NCBI RefSeq assembly: GCF_039634785.1 | Contig: NZ_JBBIAB010000004.1 | Coordinates: forward strand, 310,001 to 374,000 | Direction: 5' to 3' | Origin: Tistrella mobilis | GTDB taxonomy: Bacteria > Pseudomonadota > Alphaproteobacteria > Tistrellales > Tistrellaceae | Length of the DNA stretch: 64,000 nt | In this document: positions 18,351 to 29,874 of the stretch, one piece after another | Layout: the number at the start of each line of letters is the position of its first letter | How positions within the stretch are numbered: position 1 is the stretch's first letter | Notes under the pieces: model-generated | Databases searched by the model: none | The model's input: the letters and a program-made list of their open reading frames with translations, nothing else | Told to the model about the DNA's origin: nothing | Translations under genes and position numbers: made by a program

Positions 18351-19304
18351 ATGACGACCGCCGCCACCCCCCGCCTGCCCGTCACCGCCATCATCGCGCC
18401 CGGTTGGGATCAGCCGCGCTGGCAGCGGGCGCTCGTGGCCGCGGCGCCGGGGCTGGAGGTCAGGCTCTGGCCCGATCTGGGGGATGTGTCCGAGATCGAG
18501 GCGGTGCTGCTCTGGAAGCAGCCGGCGGGTGCGCTTGCGGGCATGAGCCGGCTCGGTCTCGCCCAGTCGCTGGGAGCGGGGGTGGAGCATCTGCTGAACG
18601 ATCCGGCGATCGGCGACCATGTCGCCCTCGGCCGGGCGGTCGACCCGGCGATGACCGGCGAGATGGTGCGCTTCGTTGTCCATGCCGTGCTGGCAATCTC
18701 GGTCGACGCGGCCGGCTATCGCGCCCAGCAGGCCGCCGGCCTGTGGGAAGAGCGGAGCGTGCCGGGCGGCGCGCTCAGGGTCGGCATGCTGGGGCTGGGG
18801 GAGCTGGGGGCCGCGGCGGCGCAGGCGCTGGCAGGCCTCGGCTTCACCGTCACCGGCTGGTCGCGCAGCGCCAGGCAGGTGGCGGGCGTCACCTGCCTGT
18901 CGGGCGCCGACGGGCTGAACCGGCTGATCGGCGGCGCCGACTGCCTGGTCAACCTGCTGCCGCTGACCGACGAGACCCGCGGGCTGATTGATGCCGCCCT
19001 GCTGGCCCGCCTGCCCCGGGGGGCGCATCTGGTGAACGTCGCCCGCGGCGGCCATGTGGTCGAAGCCGATCTGCTTGCCGCACTCGACGACGGCCGGCTG
19101 GCCTCGGCGACGCTCGACGTGACCGCGGTCGAGCCCCTGCCCCAGGGCCACCCCTTCTGGTCGCATCCGAAAATCGTGCTCACCCCCCATGTCGCGGCGG
19201 CCAGCACCCCTGAGACCATGGCGCCCATCCTGGCCGAAAGCCTGCGCCGACATGCCGCCGGCCGGCCGCCGCTCGACCCGGTGGAGCGGACCCGCGGATA
19301 CTGA
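18351..19304 (+). CDS. D-2-hydroxyacid dehydrogenase, GhrA-like (glyoxylate/hydroxypyruvate reductase)
   Basis: 317 residues from the ATG at 18351 (GGAG 10 bases upstream). NAD(P)-binding GMLGLGELGAAAAQAL lies near residues 143-158. The catalytic set of this superfamily is present as R (NVARGGHVVEADLL), E (DVTAVEPLPQGHPFW) and H (VLTPHVAAAS). Overall it resembles E. coli GhrA. It probably reduces glyoxylate or hydroxypyruvate in the cytoplasm. No operon partner; the next gene is 434 bases away. Confidence 0.88.
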   Translation: MTTAATPRLPVTAIIAPGWDQPRWQRALVAAAPGLEVRLWPDLGDVSEIEAVLLWKQPAGALAGMSRLGLAQSLGAGVEHLLNDPAIGDHVALGRAVDPAMTGEMVRFVVHAVLAISVDAAGYRAQQAAGLWEERSVPGGALRVGMLGLGELGAAAAQALAGLGFTVTGWSRSARQVAGVTCLSGADGLNRLIGGADCLVNLLPLTDETRGLIDAALLARLPRGAHLVNVARGGHVVEADLLAALDDGRLASATLDVTAVEPLPQGHPFWSHPKIVLTPHVAAASTPETMAPILAESLRRHAAGRPPLDPVERTRGY

Positions 19305-19475
19305 CCGACGTTCAGTTGAACCGCTGCGAACCGATCTCAAACCGGGCCGCAATTGGTGCAGTGCGGCATAAATCCGCCGTTTTTTCCCGCCGGTTTCCCC
19401 CGCCATCACCCTTGACCGGCCGGCCTTGGCGGCGCCACACTCTTGATGCCGGATCGGAGCGAACAAGGGGGAAGA

Positions 19476-19496
19476 CCCCCGGCCCCGGACCGGGGG
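19476..19496. promoter_or_regulatory. inverted repeat, 7-bp stem
   Basis: CCCCCGG and CCGGGGG flank a 7-base loop. No T-tract follows, so this is not a canonical terminator; it may be a weak one for the dehydrogenase gene or a leader structure of the cox operon. Confidence 0.35.
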
Positions 19497-19516
19497 AGGA
19501 TTGAGTCAGGAACACC

Positions 19517-19541
19517 CGGCGGGATGACGGTCGTCCCGCCG
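19517..19541. promoter_or_regulatory. inverted repeat, 8-bp stem
   Basis: CGGCGGGA and TCCCGCCG with a 9-base loop, about 200 bases before coxS. It could be an operator or an untranslated-leader hairpin. There is no direct evidence for a role. Confidence 0.35.
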
Positions 19542-19738
19542 CCCATGCGGCCCCAGCCGTGCCCCTGCGCGTTCCCGCCATCGCGGTGGTCGATCGCGCG
19601 GCTGCACGTTCGCCGCCGGAATGTCGCCGCCCCTCTCCCCGTCCACCCTGGGGCCTGCCTGCCCGGGCCGGCACCGCGTGACCTGCGGCAGCCTTGCGTG
19701 TGCGGCTGTCCGTCTACCGACCGATGGGGAGGTTATAC

Positions 19739-20209
<471 letters not shown>

Positions 20210-20279
20210 CCGCCGCCATCCGCCAGGACAGACCCGGCGGGCGAAGATCCTGCCGGGCGACGGGAGGAGTGAGGACGAG

Positions 20280-22667
<2,388 letters not shown>

Positions 22668-22677
22668 ACACCTCCTG

Positions 22678-22698
22678 ACCCGGCGCCCCGCGCCGGGT
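22678..22698. promoter_or_regulatory. 9-bp hairpin between the large and medium subunit genes
   Basis: ACCCGGCGC and GCGCCGGGT with a CCC loop, immediately followed by TTA. It sits in the only sizeable gap of the S-L-M unit and could attenuate or stabilise the transcript between the subunit genes. Confidence 0.45.
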
Positions 22699-22728
22699 TA
22701 CCGGGACGTCATCGGGGAAGACACCGAT

Positions 22729-23529
22729 ATGTACGCATTCGAATATCACCGTCCCTCGTCGGTCGCCGACGCCGCCCAGGCGCTGGGTGCCAACGAGGAC
22801 GCCAAGCTGGTGGCGGGGGGCATGACCCTGCTGCCGACCATGAAACAGCGTCTGGCGGCACCGTCGGACATCATCGACCTGAACGGCATCGCCGAGCTGG
22901 CCGGCATCAGCCGCGACGGCGACACCCTGGTCATCGGCGCCATGACCCGCCATGCCGCCGTCGGCCGCTCCGACGAGGTGAAGGCGGCGATCCCGGCGCT
23001 GGCGCATCTGGCCTCGCATATCGGCGATGCCCAGGTCCGCAACCGCGGCACCATCGGCGGCTCGCTGGCCAACAACGACCCGGCGGCGGATTATCCGGCG
23101 GCGGCGCTGGCGCTCGGCGCCGACATCGTCACCGACCAGCGCAGCATTCCGGCGGACGACTATTTCGTCGGCATGTTCGAAACCGCGCTGGAACCGGCCG
23201 AGATCATCCGCGAGGTCCGCTTCCCGATCCCCGAGAAGGCCGGCTATGTGAAGTTCCCGAACCCGGCCTCGCGCTACGCCCTGGTCGGCGTGTTCGTGGC
23301 CCGGGCGAAGGACGGCTCGGTCCGCGTCGCGGTCACCGGCGCCGGTCCCTCGGTCTTCCGGGTGGAGGCGATGGAAGCCGCCCTTGCCGCCGATTTCCGC
23401 CCCGAGGCGCTGGACGGCATCACCGTGCCGGCCGACGGGCTGAATTCGGACATGCATGCCGGTGCCGAATATCGCGCCCATCTGATCGGCGTGATCGCAA
23501 AGCGCGCGGTGGCGGCCGCCCTCGGCTGA
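22729..23529 (+). CDS. coxM: form II CO-dehydrogenase-like medium (FAD) subunit
   Basis: 266 residues. FAD-binding motifs of the vanillyl-alcohol-oxidase type are present: LVAGGMTLLPTMK (about 27-39) and RGTIGGSLANNDPAADYPA (about 106-124). It completes the heterotrimer and passes electrons onward from the iron-sulfur subunit. Third in the S-L-M order, which differs from the M-S-L order of form I cox operons. Confidence 0.92.
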   Translation: MYAFEYHRPSSVADAAQALGANEDAKLVAGGMTLLPTMKQRLAAPSDIIDLNGIAELAGISRDGDTLVIGAMTRHAAVGRSDEVKAAIPALAHLASHIGDAQVRNRGTIGGSLANNDPAADYPAAALALGADIVTDQRSIPADDYFVGMFETALEPAEIIREVRFPIPEKAGYVKFPNPASRYALVGVFVARAKDGSVRVAVTGAGPSVFRVEAMEAALAADFRPEALDGITVPADGLNSDMHAGAEYRAHLIGVIAKRAVAAALG

Positions 23530-23557
23530 GCCGGGCGGCTCCACGGCCTGCCGTGAT

Positions 23558-23603
23558 GGGTGCGGGCCAGGACGGGTGCGGGCCAGGGCGGGTGCGGGCA
23601 CGG
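23558..23603. repeat. 16-base tandem repeat, about 3 copies
   Basis: Units GGGTGCGGGCCAGGAC, GGGTGCGGGCCAGGGC and a partial GGGTGCGGGCACGG follow the coxM stop. The last unit forms the left arm of the hairpin at 23591-23619. Confidence 0.6.
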
Positions 23604-23619
23604 ATCACGTGCCCGCACC
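23591..23619. terminator. 12-bp hairpin after the medium subunit gene
   Basis: GGTGCGGGCACG and CGTGCCCGCACC are perfectly complementary around a 5-base loop. There is no T-run after the stem, so a Rho-independent role is uncertain. It may mark the end of the structural-gene transcript or be an mRNA-processing site before the accessory genes. Confidence 0.5.
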
Positions 23620-23714
23620 GCCGTCTTCGCATGTCGTGACGGCTTGCCTGCGGCTGTCCCCCGCGCCAGATTTACGATGCATGCCGATCCATTCCATCCC
23701 TCGAGGAGCCGGTC

Positions 23715-24677
23715 TTGACGCTCTTCCCCTCCCCCGTCCCGCTGCCTGCCTCGGTCGCCGACACGCTGGCCCTGCTCGATCAGGGCGATTATGTGGCCGA
23801 CGAGGCGCTCGCGACGGTGCTGTTCCTGGCCATGCGTCTCGGCCGGCCGCTGCTGCTTGAAGGCGAGGCCGGCGTCGGCAAGACCGAAATCGCCAAGGTG
23901 CTGGCCAAAACCCTCGGCCGCCGGCTGATCCGCCTGCAATGCTATGAAGGCCTGGATCAGGCCCAGGCGCTCTACGACTGGAATTATGCCCGCCAGATGC
24001 TGGAAATCCGGCTGGCCGAAGCCTCGGGCGAGGCCGGTGAAGCCGGCGCGCGCGAGCGCCTGTCGGAGGATCTGTTCTCGGAACGCTTCCTGCTCCGCCG
24101 GCCGCTGCTGGATGCGATCAGCCCCGATCCGGCCGGCGCGCCGGTGCTGCTGATCGACGAGATCGACCGCGCCGACGAGCCCTTCGAGGCCTTTCTGCTG
24201 GAGCTTCTGGCCGATTTCCAGGTCACCATCCCCGAGATCGGCACCATTCGTGCCGAGACCCCGCCGATCGTGATCGTGACCTCGAACCGGACGCGCGAGA
24301 TCCATGATGCGCTGAAGCGCCGCTGCCTCTACCGCTGGATCGACTATCCGGATGCCGCGCGGGAAGTGGCGATCATCCGCCGCAAGACGCCCGCGGTCGC
24401 CGAGGCGATGGCCGCCCAGATCGTCGGCTTCGTGCAGCGGCTGCGCGCCCAGGATCTGTTCAAGGCACCGGGCGTGGCCGAAACCCTCGACTGGGCCAAT
24501 GCCCTGGTCCAGCTGGATGCCGTCGACCTCGACCCCGGTCTGATCGACGGCAGCATGGGCGTGCTGCTGAAATACCAGGACGACATCGCCCGCATGACCG
24601 GCGCCGAAACCGCCCGCCTGCTGGCCGAGACCCGCGCCGACATGGCGGCGCGCAGCCATGAGACGAGACCGGCTTGA
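23715..24677 (+). CDS. MoxR-family AAA+ ATPase (CoxD-like maturation factor)
   Basis: 320 residues from a TTG at 23715 with GAGGAG 6 bases upstream. Walker A GEAGVGKTE lies at 50-58 and Walker B VLLIDEIDRADE near 144-154; sensor-1 TSNRTREIHDALKRRC follows. In cox clusters the MoxR partner (CoxD) works with a VWA protein to mature the copper/molybdenum centre; here the VWA gene follows with a 4-base overlap. Its exact action on form II enzymes is not established. Confidence 0.9.
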   Translation: MTLFPSPVPLPASVADTLALLDQGDYVADEALATVLFLAMRLGRPLLLEGEAGVGKTEIAKVLAKTLGRRLIRLQCYEGLDQAQALYDWNYARQMLEIRLAEASGEAGEAGARERLSEDLFSERFLLRRPLLDAISPDPAGAPVLLIDEIDRADEPFEAFLLELLADFQVTIPEIGTIRAETPPIVIVTSNRTREIHDALKRRCLYRWIDYPDAAREVAIIRRKTPAVAEAMAAQIVGFVQRLRAQDLFKAPGVAETLDWANALVQLDAVDLDPGLIDGSMGVLLKYQDDIARMTGAETARLLAETRADMAARSHETRPA

Positions 24678-25933
24678 TCCAGGACGGCACCAGCGGCCGC
24701 CTGCCGGCCAATATCGGCCGCTTCGCGCGGCTGCTGCGCCGGGCCGGCATCGCCATCGGTCCGGGGGACGTGCTGGTCGCGGCCGCGGCGGTGGCCGCCG
24801 TCGACATGGCCTCGCGCACCCAGGTGCATGCGGCGCTCAAGGCGACGCTGGTCAAGCGGCGGGAGCATCTGCCGCTGTTCGAACAGGCTTTCGACGTGTT
24901 CTGGCGCGATCCGCAGCTGCGTGAACGCCTGCTGTCGCTGCTGCTGCCGCAGGTGGAAAGCGAGCGCACCCCCGACGGCCGCAAACTGGCCCGCCGTCTG
25001 GCCGATGCCTTTGCCGGCGATGCCCCGCCGCCGCCCCCGCCACCGGAAGAGAAGCTGCGCGAAGAGACCCGGATCGATGCCAGCCTCACCTGGGATGCGA
25101 CCGAGCGGCTGAAGACCCGCGACTTCGAACAGATGAGCGCCGACGAGGCGGCCGAGGCGCGCCGCGCGATCCGCCTGCTGCGCGCCCGCCTGCCCGAACG
25201 GCCGGTCCGGCGGCTGAAGGCCGCACCGCGCGGCCCGCGCATCGATCTGCGCCGCAGCCTGCGCGGCCAGATCCGCACCGGCGGCGAGGCGGTGACGCTG
25301 GCCCGCCGCCGCCATCGCCGCGCCCGGCCGCCGCTGGTCGCGATCGTCGACGTCTCGGGCTCGATGGATGCCTATGCCCGGATGATGCTGCATCTGCTGC
25401 ACGCGATGATGCAGGATGCCGGGCAGCGGGTGAGCGTGTTTCTGTTCGGCACCAGGTTGAGCGAGGTGACCCGCGAACTGGCGCGCCGCGACCCGGACGA
25501 GGCGCTGGAGGCGATCGGCCGTAAGGTGAAGGACTGGTCGGGCGGTACCCGCATCGGGCCGGCGCTTGCCGCCTTCAACCGCCGCTACGCCCGCCGGGTG
25601 CTGACCCGCAATGCCGTGGTGCTGCTGGTGACCGATGGGCTGGACCGGGCCGAGGACGACAGCCTGAGCCGGGCGGTGGAGCGGCTGGCGCATCTGACCC
25701 CGCGGCTGATCTGGCTGAACCCGCTGCTGCGCTTCGACGGCTTTCAGCCGGCGGCGCGTGGCGTGCGGGCGATTTTGCCCCATGTCCACGAGTTCCGGGC
25801 GGTGCATAATCTGACCGGGCTCGAAGCGCTTGCAACCGCGCTGACCCGGACGAAGGCCGAGGCGGACCCGCGGCTTGAAGCCTGGCGGCGCGGCCTGCGG
25901 GCCGACGATGCCGCAGTCCCGATCAGGAGGTGA
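24674..25933 (+). CDS. VWA domain protein (CoxE-like)
   Basis: 419 residues from a TTG at 24674 that overlaps the ATPase stop. The C-terminal half is a von Willebrand A domain with the MIDAS motif D226-V-S-G-S230 (VAIVDVSGSMDAYARM) and later T (WSGGTRIG) and D (LLVTDGLDRAED) elements. A poly-proline segment at about 118-124 joins it to a helical N-terminal region. It is expected to act as the adaptor of the MoxR ATPase during enzyme maturation. Confidence 0.9.
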   Translation: MIQDGTSGRLPANIGRFARLLRRAGIAIGPGDVLVAAAAVAAVDMASRTQVHAALKATLVKRREHLPLFEQAFDVFWRDPQLRERLLSLLLPQVESERTPDGRKLARRLADAFAGDAPPPPPPPEEKLREETRIDASLTWDATERLKTRDFEQMSADEAAEARRAIRLLRARLPERPVRRLKAAPRGPRIDLRRSLRGQIRTGGEAVTLARRRHRRARPPLVAIVDVSGSMDAYARMMLHLLHAMMQDAGQRVSVFLFGTRLSEVTRELARRDPDEALEAIGRKVKDWSGGTRIGPALAAFNRRYARRVLTRNAVVLLVTDGLDRAEDDSLSRAVERLAHLTPRLIWLNPLLRFDGFQPAARGVRAILPHVHEFRAVHNLTGLEALATALTRTKAEADPRLEAWRRGLRADDAAVPIRR

Positions 25934-25938
25934 CGCAG

Positions 25939-26277
25939 ATGACCGGCGGATCCGATATGGCCACGGGCGACGACGTTCTGGGTGCCGCACTCGACTGGCG
26001 GGGCCAGGGCGTGGGCGTGGCGCTCGCCACCGTGGTCTCCACCTGGGGCAGCGCGCCGCGCCTGCCCGGATCGCAGATGGCGGTGGCGGCCGACGGCCGC
26101 TTCGCCGGCTCGGTCTCGGGCGGCTGCGTGGAAGGTGCGGTGATCGAGGCGGCCCAGGCCTGCATCGCGGGTGCCGCCCCGAAGCTGATGGATTTCTCGG
26201 TCGGCGACGATCAGGCCTGGGCGGTCGGCCTCGCCTGTGGCGGCCGGCTGGAAGTCTGGGTCGAACGGCTGGATTGA
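25939..26277 (+). CDS. XdhC-family protein, N-terminal (XdhC_CoxI) half
   Basis: 112 residues from the ATG at 25939, 8 bases after AGGAGG; a GTG at 25930 is in frame but overlaps that site. The block ATVVSTWGSAPRLPGSQMAV followed by GSVSGGCVEGAVIE is the XdhC_CoxI domain that handles molybdenum cofactor before insertion into xanthine dehydrogenase-type enzymes. The Rossmann half is encoded separately by the next gene. The protein ends cleanly at RLEVWVERLD, so this is a split arrangement, not a truncation. Confidence 0.87.
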   Translation: MTGGSDMATGDDVLGAALDWRGQGVGVALATVVSTWGSAPRLPGSQMAVAADGRFAGSVSGGCVEGAVIEAAQACIAGAAPKLMDFSVGDDQAWAVGLACGGRLEVWVERLD

Positions 26278-26293
26278 CGGGAGCGGCAGCCTG

Positions 26294-27025
26294 ATGGACG
26301 CGACACTGATCCGCCGCATCGCCGAAGACCGCGCCGCACGCCGTGGCGTGGCGCTGGTCACCGCGCTCGACGATGCCGCGACCACCGCCCTGGTGGCGAC
26401 CGACGGCGGCGACATGGGCGCCGCCCTGCCGGCGCCCGTACGCGATGCCGCGCTTGACGCGATCCGCCAGGACCAGGCGACCAATGTGGAGGCCGAGGGC
26501 CGGCGCTGGTTCGTGAACGTCTTCGCGCCGCGCCCGCGGCTGATCGTGATCGGCGCGGTGCATATCGCCCAGGCGCTGGCGCCCATGGCGGCGGCGGTCG
26601 GCTATGACATGGTCGTGGTCGATCCGCGCGGCGCCTTCCTGACGCCCGACCGTTTCCCCGGCGTCACCGCCCGGATCGCCTGGCCCGAGGATGTGCTGCC
26701 CGAGATCGGCCTCGACCCGGCCTCGGCCCTGCTGGCGCTGACCCATGACCCGAAGCTCGACGATCCGGCCCTGACCCTGGCGCTCGACGCGCCGCTGTTC
26801 TATATCGGCGCGCTGGGCAGCACCCGCACCCATGCAAAACGCGTCGCCCGGCTGGAAGAGGCCGGGTTCGATGCCGGCCGCATCGCCCGCATCCACGCGC
26901 CCGTAGGCCTCGCCATCGGCGCGCGCACGGCGCCGGAAATCGCCCTCTCGATCCTGTCGGAAGTGGTGGCCGTCCGCCGCCTCGGCAGTGCCGAGGCGCT
27001 GCGGCGGCGGCCGCCCAAGGGCTGA
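26294..27025 (+). CDS. XdhC-family protein, Rossmann half
   Basis: 243 residues from the ATG at 26294 (GGGAG upstream). It contains the XdhC_C Rossmann fold: RLIVIGAVHIAQALAPMAAAVG and VVVDPRGAFLTPDRFPG, then GALGSTRTHAKRVARL and HAPVGLAIGARTAPEIALSIL. With the preceding small gene it makes one XdhC equivalent, thought to sulfurate or carry the cofactor into the hydroxylase. Confidence 0.88.
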   Translation: MDATLIRRIAEDRAARRGVALVTALDDAATTALVATDGGDMGAALPAPVRDAALDAIRQDQATNVEAEGRRWFVNVFAPRPRLIVIGAVHIAQALAPMAAAVGYDMVVVDPRGAFLTPDRFPGVTARIAWPEDVLPEIGLDPASALLALTHDPKLDDPALTLALDAPLFYIGALGSTRTHAKRVARLEEAGFDAGRIARIHAPVGLAIGARTAPEIALSILSEVVAVRRLGSAEALRRRPPKG

Positions 27026-27082
27026 TGCCCGGGCCTTTCACCCCATCCCGTCCCCCCTCCAGCATGTGAACCGATCGCCCCC

Positions 27083-28774
27083 ATGGATTTCTCCGAACAT
27101 CCGCTCGACGACGCAGACGGCGTTCTGCTGGCCCACGCGATCGCGGTCGAAGGCCGCGTGCTGAAGAAGGGGCACCGGCTGGATCCGGAGACCATCGCGC
27201 TGATCCGCAAAGAGGGCCGCACATCCGTGCTCGGCGCCCGTCTCGGGGCCGACGACGTGCACGAGGACGAGGCGGCGCGCCTGGTCGCCCAGGCGGTGGC
27301 CGGGCCCAATGCCCGCATCGCCCGGGCCTTCACCGGCCGGGTCAATCTCTACGCCGCCACCCGCGGCCTCTGCCGGATCGACGAGGCCCTGATCAAGGCG
27401 ATCAACCGGGTCGACGAGGCCATCACCATCGCGACGCTCGCCGACGACACCGCCTGCGAAAGCGGCGAGATGCTGGCGACGATCAAGATCATCCCCTTCG
27501 CCGCGCCCAGGGCGGCGCTGGACCGGGTGCTGGCGGTGATCGCGAAGGCCGGCCGGCCGGCGATCCGCATCGCCCCCTGGCAGGTGATCCACGCCGCCCT
27601 GATCCTGACCGAGCTGCCGCATCTGAAGCAGTCGATCTATGAAGAGACCGCCCGCGCCATCGGCAGCCGGTTGATGCATCTGGGCGCCCGCACTCCGGTG
27701 ATCGAACGCGTGCCCCACGACCGCACCCGGCTGGCCCGGGCGCTGGCCGATATCGCGCGGGAGCCGATGGATCTGATCGTCGTGGCCGGCGCCTCGGCGA
27801 TCGTCGACCGCGCCGATGTGATCCCGGCGGCGCTGACCGATATCGGCGGCACCATCGTGCGGCTGGGCATGCCGGTCGATCCCGGCAATCTGCTGATGCT
27901 GGGCCGGCTGGCCGGCCGGCCGGTGATCGGCGCGCCGGGCTGTGCCCGCAGCCCGAAGATCAACGGCTTCGACCGGGTGCTGCAGCGCGCGGCTGCGGGC
28001 GAGGCGATCGAGGCGCTGGACATCGCCGATTTCGGCGTCGGCGGCCTGCTGAAGGAAGTGGGCGAACGCCCGCTGCCGCGCGCCGCCGCCTCGCCCGGGC
28101 CGCGGCGCGGCGCGCCCAAATCGGTGCGCAACGTCGCCTCAGTGGTGCTGGCCGCCGGCCGCGGCACCCGCATGGGCGGGCCGGTGAACAAGCTGGTGCG
28201 CGAGATCATGGGCAAGCCGCTGATCGGCCATGTGCTCGATGCAGCCCTTGAAAGCCGGCTGAGGGCGCTGACCGTCGTCACCAACACCGATCCCTCGGTG
28301 CGCCTTGCGATCGGCGGCCGGCCGGTGCCGGTGGTGGTGAATGAAGAGCCGGAAGCCGGCATGTCGCGCTCGCTCGCGATCGGCCTCGCCGACGTGCCCG
28401 AGGGGGCCGAGGCGGCGCTGGTGCTGCTCGCCGACATGCCCGGCATCACGCCCCGCCATATCGACATGCTGATCGATGCCTATGACCCGGACGAGGGCCG
28501 GCTGATCGTGGTGCCGGTCTGGCAGGGCAAGCGCGGCAATCCGGTGCTGTTCGACCGCCGCTTTTTCGCCGAGATGATGGCCCAGACCGGCGACCGCGGC
28601 GCCCGCGACGTGATCCGCGCCCACGAGGATGTGGTGGTCGAGGTGGACATGCCCGATGCCGCCTGCCTGGGCGATATCGACACGCCCGAGGCGCTGGCAG
28701 CCGCCGAAGCCGCCGCCCGCGCCCAGGGCCTGCCGCCGGCGAGCGGTGCGCCCCTTCCCGCCGCAGGCGGGTGA
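27083..28774 (+). CDS. MoeA-like / MocA-like fusion, molybdenum cofactor cytidylyltransferase
   Basis: 563 residues in two modules. Residues 1 to about 340 form a molybdopterin-binding MoeA/MogA-like domain (DLIVVAGASAIVDRADVIPAAL, GMPVDPGNLLMLG). From about 353 an NTP-transferase domain of the MobA/MocA type follows, with VVLAAGRGTRMGG at 354-366 and LVLLADMPGITPRH further on. This fits synthesis of molybdopterin cytosine dinucleotide, the cofactor form used by CoxL-type enzymes, and explains its place at the end of the cluster. CTP rather than GTP specificity is inferred from context. Confidence 0.88.
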   Translation: MDFSEHPLDDADGVLLAHAIAVEGRVLKKGHRLDPETIALIRKEGRTSVLGARLGADDVHEDEAARLVAQAVAGPNARIARAFTGRVNLYAATRGLCRIDEALIKAINRVDEAITIATLADDTACESGEMLATIKIIPFAAPRAALDRVLAVIAKAGRPAIRIAPWQVIHAALILTELPHLKQSIYEETARAIGSRLMHLGARTPVIERVPHDRTRLARALADIAREPMDLIVVAGASAIVDRADVIPAALTDIGGTIVRLGMPVDPGNLLMLGRLAGRPVIGAPGCARSPKINGFDRVLQRAAAGEAIEALDIADFGVGGLLKEVGERPLPRAAASPGPRRGAPKSVRNVASVVLAAGRGTRMGGPVNKLVREIMGKPLIGHVLDAALESRLRALTVVTNTDPSVRLAIGGRPVPVVVNEEPEAGMSRSLAIGLADVPEGAEAALVLLADMPGITPRHIDMLIDAYDPDEGRLIVVPVWQGKRGNPVLFDRRFFAEMMAQTGDRGARDVIRAHEDVVVEVDMPDAACLGDIDTPEALAAAEAAARAQGLPPASGAPLPAAGG

Positions 28775-28830
28775 TCTCTGGTATAATCCTGCCGCATCCC
28801 TGATAGCGAGGCCGGCCAACCGGCCCGAGA

Positions 28831-28870
28831 GACCTGTCCCATTTCCGACAGACCTGTCCCGTTTCCCGAG
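28831..28870. repeat. 20-base tandem repeat, two copies
   Basis: GACCTGTCCCATTTCCGACA is followed directly by GACCTGTCCCGTTTCCCGAG just before the methyltransferase start; the second unit contains its GAGG ribosome site. Such CCTGTCCC motifs recur as short intergenic repeats in many proteobacteria; whether this one does in this genome is unknown. Confidence 0.6.
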
Positions 28871-28881
28871 GAACACGCCCC

Positions 28882-29739
28882 GTGACCACCCTGCCCCCCC
28901 ATGCCGAACGCACCCGCCAGCAGAGCGATCTCTGGTCGTCGAAGGCCCGGACCTGGAGCCGCTGGGCCCGGCCGCTGGAGGCGATGGCGACCCGCTTCAA
29001 CGAGATCCTGACCGAGGCGGCGGGCGTCACCCCCGGCGCACGGGTGCTGGATCTGGCTGGCGGTGCCGGGGAGCCGGCGATGACGCTGGCCCGCAAGGTG
29101 GGCGGGGACGGTTTCGTGGTCTCGACCGATCTGGTGCCGGCCATGCTGCCCACCATCCGCGAGCGCGGCCGGGAAGCGGGGCTTGGCGGCGTGCTGACGG
29201 TCGCCGCAGCAGATATGGAACATCTGCCCTTCGCCCCGGCGAGTTTCGACGCCGTGGTCAGCCGCTTCGGCGTGATGTTCGCCCCCCACACCCAGGCGGT
29301 GGCCGACGGCATCCGCCGGGTGCTGCGCCCGGGCGGCCGCACCGCGCTGATGATCTGGACCACGCGTGAAGCCAGCACCATGCTGGAGGTGCTGGGCACC
29401 GCGGTCGAAGCCGAACTTGGCGTGGAGCCCGCCCATCCGGACGCCCTCGGCCCCTTCCGTTTCGGCAGCTGCACCCGCCTGCCCGACGCGCTGACCCGCG
29501 CCGGCCTGACCGGGGTTACCGCCGAAACCCACGTTTTCTCGCCACGCCCGCGTCTGGCCGACGATTTCTGGCGCCCGCAGCTGGATATGAGCTGGGGCCA
29601 CCGCCTGGACGCCCGCCCCGAGGCCCGTCCGGCCATCGAAACCCGCATCCGCACCGCCTTCGCCGCCCTCGCCGATGCCGAAGGCCGGGTGCCGCTCCGG
29701 GCCGAGATGCGGGTGGTGTCGGGGGTGGCGCCGGGGTGA
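28882..29739 (+). CDS. class I SAM-dependent methyltransferase
   Basis: 285 residues from a GTG at 28882 preceded by GAGGAA. Motif I is VLDLAGGAGEPAMTLA (about 56-71), with later TDLVPAMLPTIRERG and MEHLPFAPASFDAVVSRFGVMF, the UbiE/COQ5-like (Methyltransf_11) pattern. Substrate unknown. It stands alone between the molybdenum cluster and a toxin-antitoxin remnant. Confidence 0.87.
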   Translation: MTTLPPHAERTRQQSDLWSSKARTWSRWARPLEAMATRFNEILTEAAGVTPGARVLDLAGGAGEPAMTLARKVGGDGFVVSTDLVPAMLPTIRERGREAGLGGVLTVAAADMEHLPFAPASFDAVVSRFGVMFAPHTQAVADGIRRVLRPGGRTALMIWTTREASTMLEVLGTAVEAELGVEPAHPDALGPFRFGSCTRLPDALTRAGLTGVTAETHVFSPRPRLADDFWRPQLDMSWGHRLDARPEARPAIETRIRTAFAALADAEGRVPLRAEMRVVSGVAPG

Positions 29740-29874
29740 ACACCCGCGGGCGCACAGGACACCAGCGGGCGCACGGGGGGTTGACGCCCCCCGCGTAGCG
29801 CCCCAATTCGTTTTGAATCGTCGTGCCGGCGCAAGGAAAGATCCGGGCGGGGCAGCTGCGGGAGGAGAGGCGCC

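Larger units (their letters stand above)
19305..19738. other. intergenic region upstream of the cox-type cluster
   Basis: 434 bases without a convincing gene. It holds two hairpin-forming sequences (19476-19496 and 19517-19541, listed separately) and presumably the promoter of the molybdenum hydroxylase operon. The open frames across it have no codon signature or ribosome site that I trust. Confidence 0.6.
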
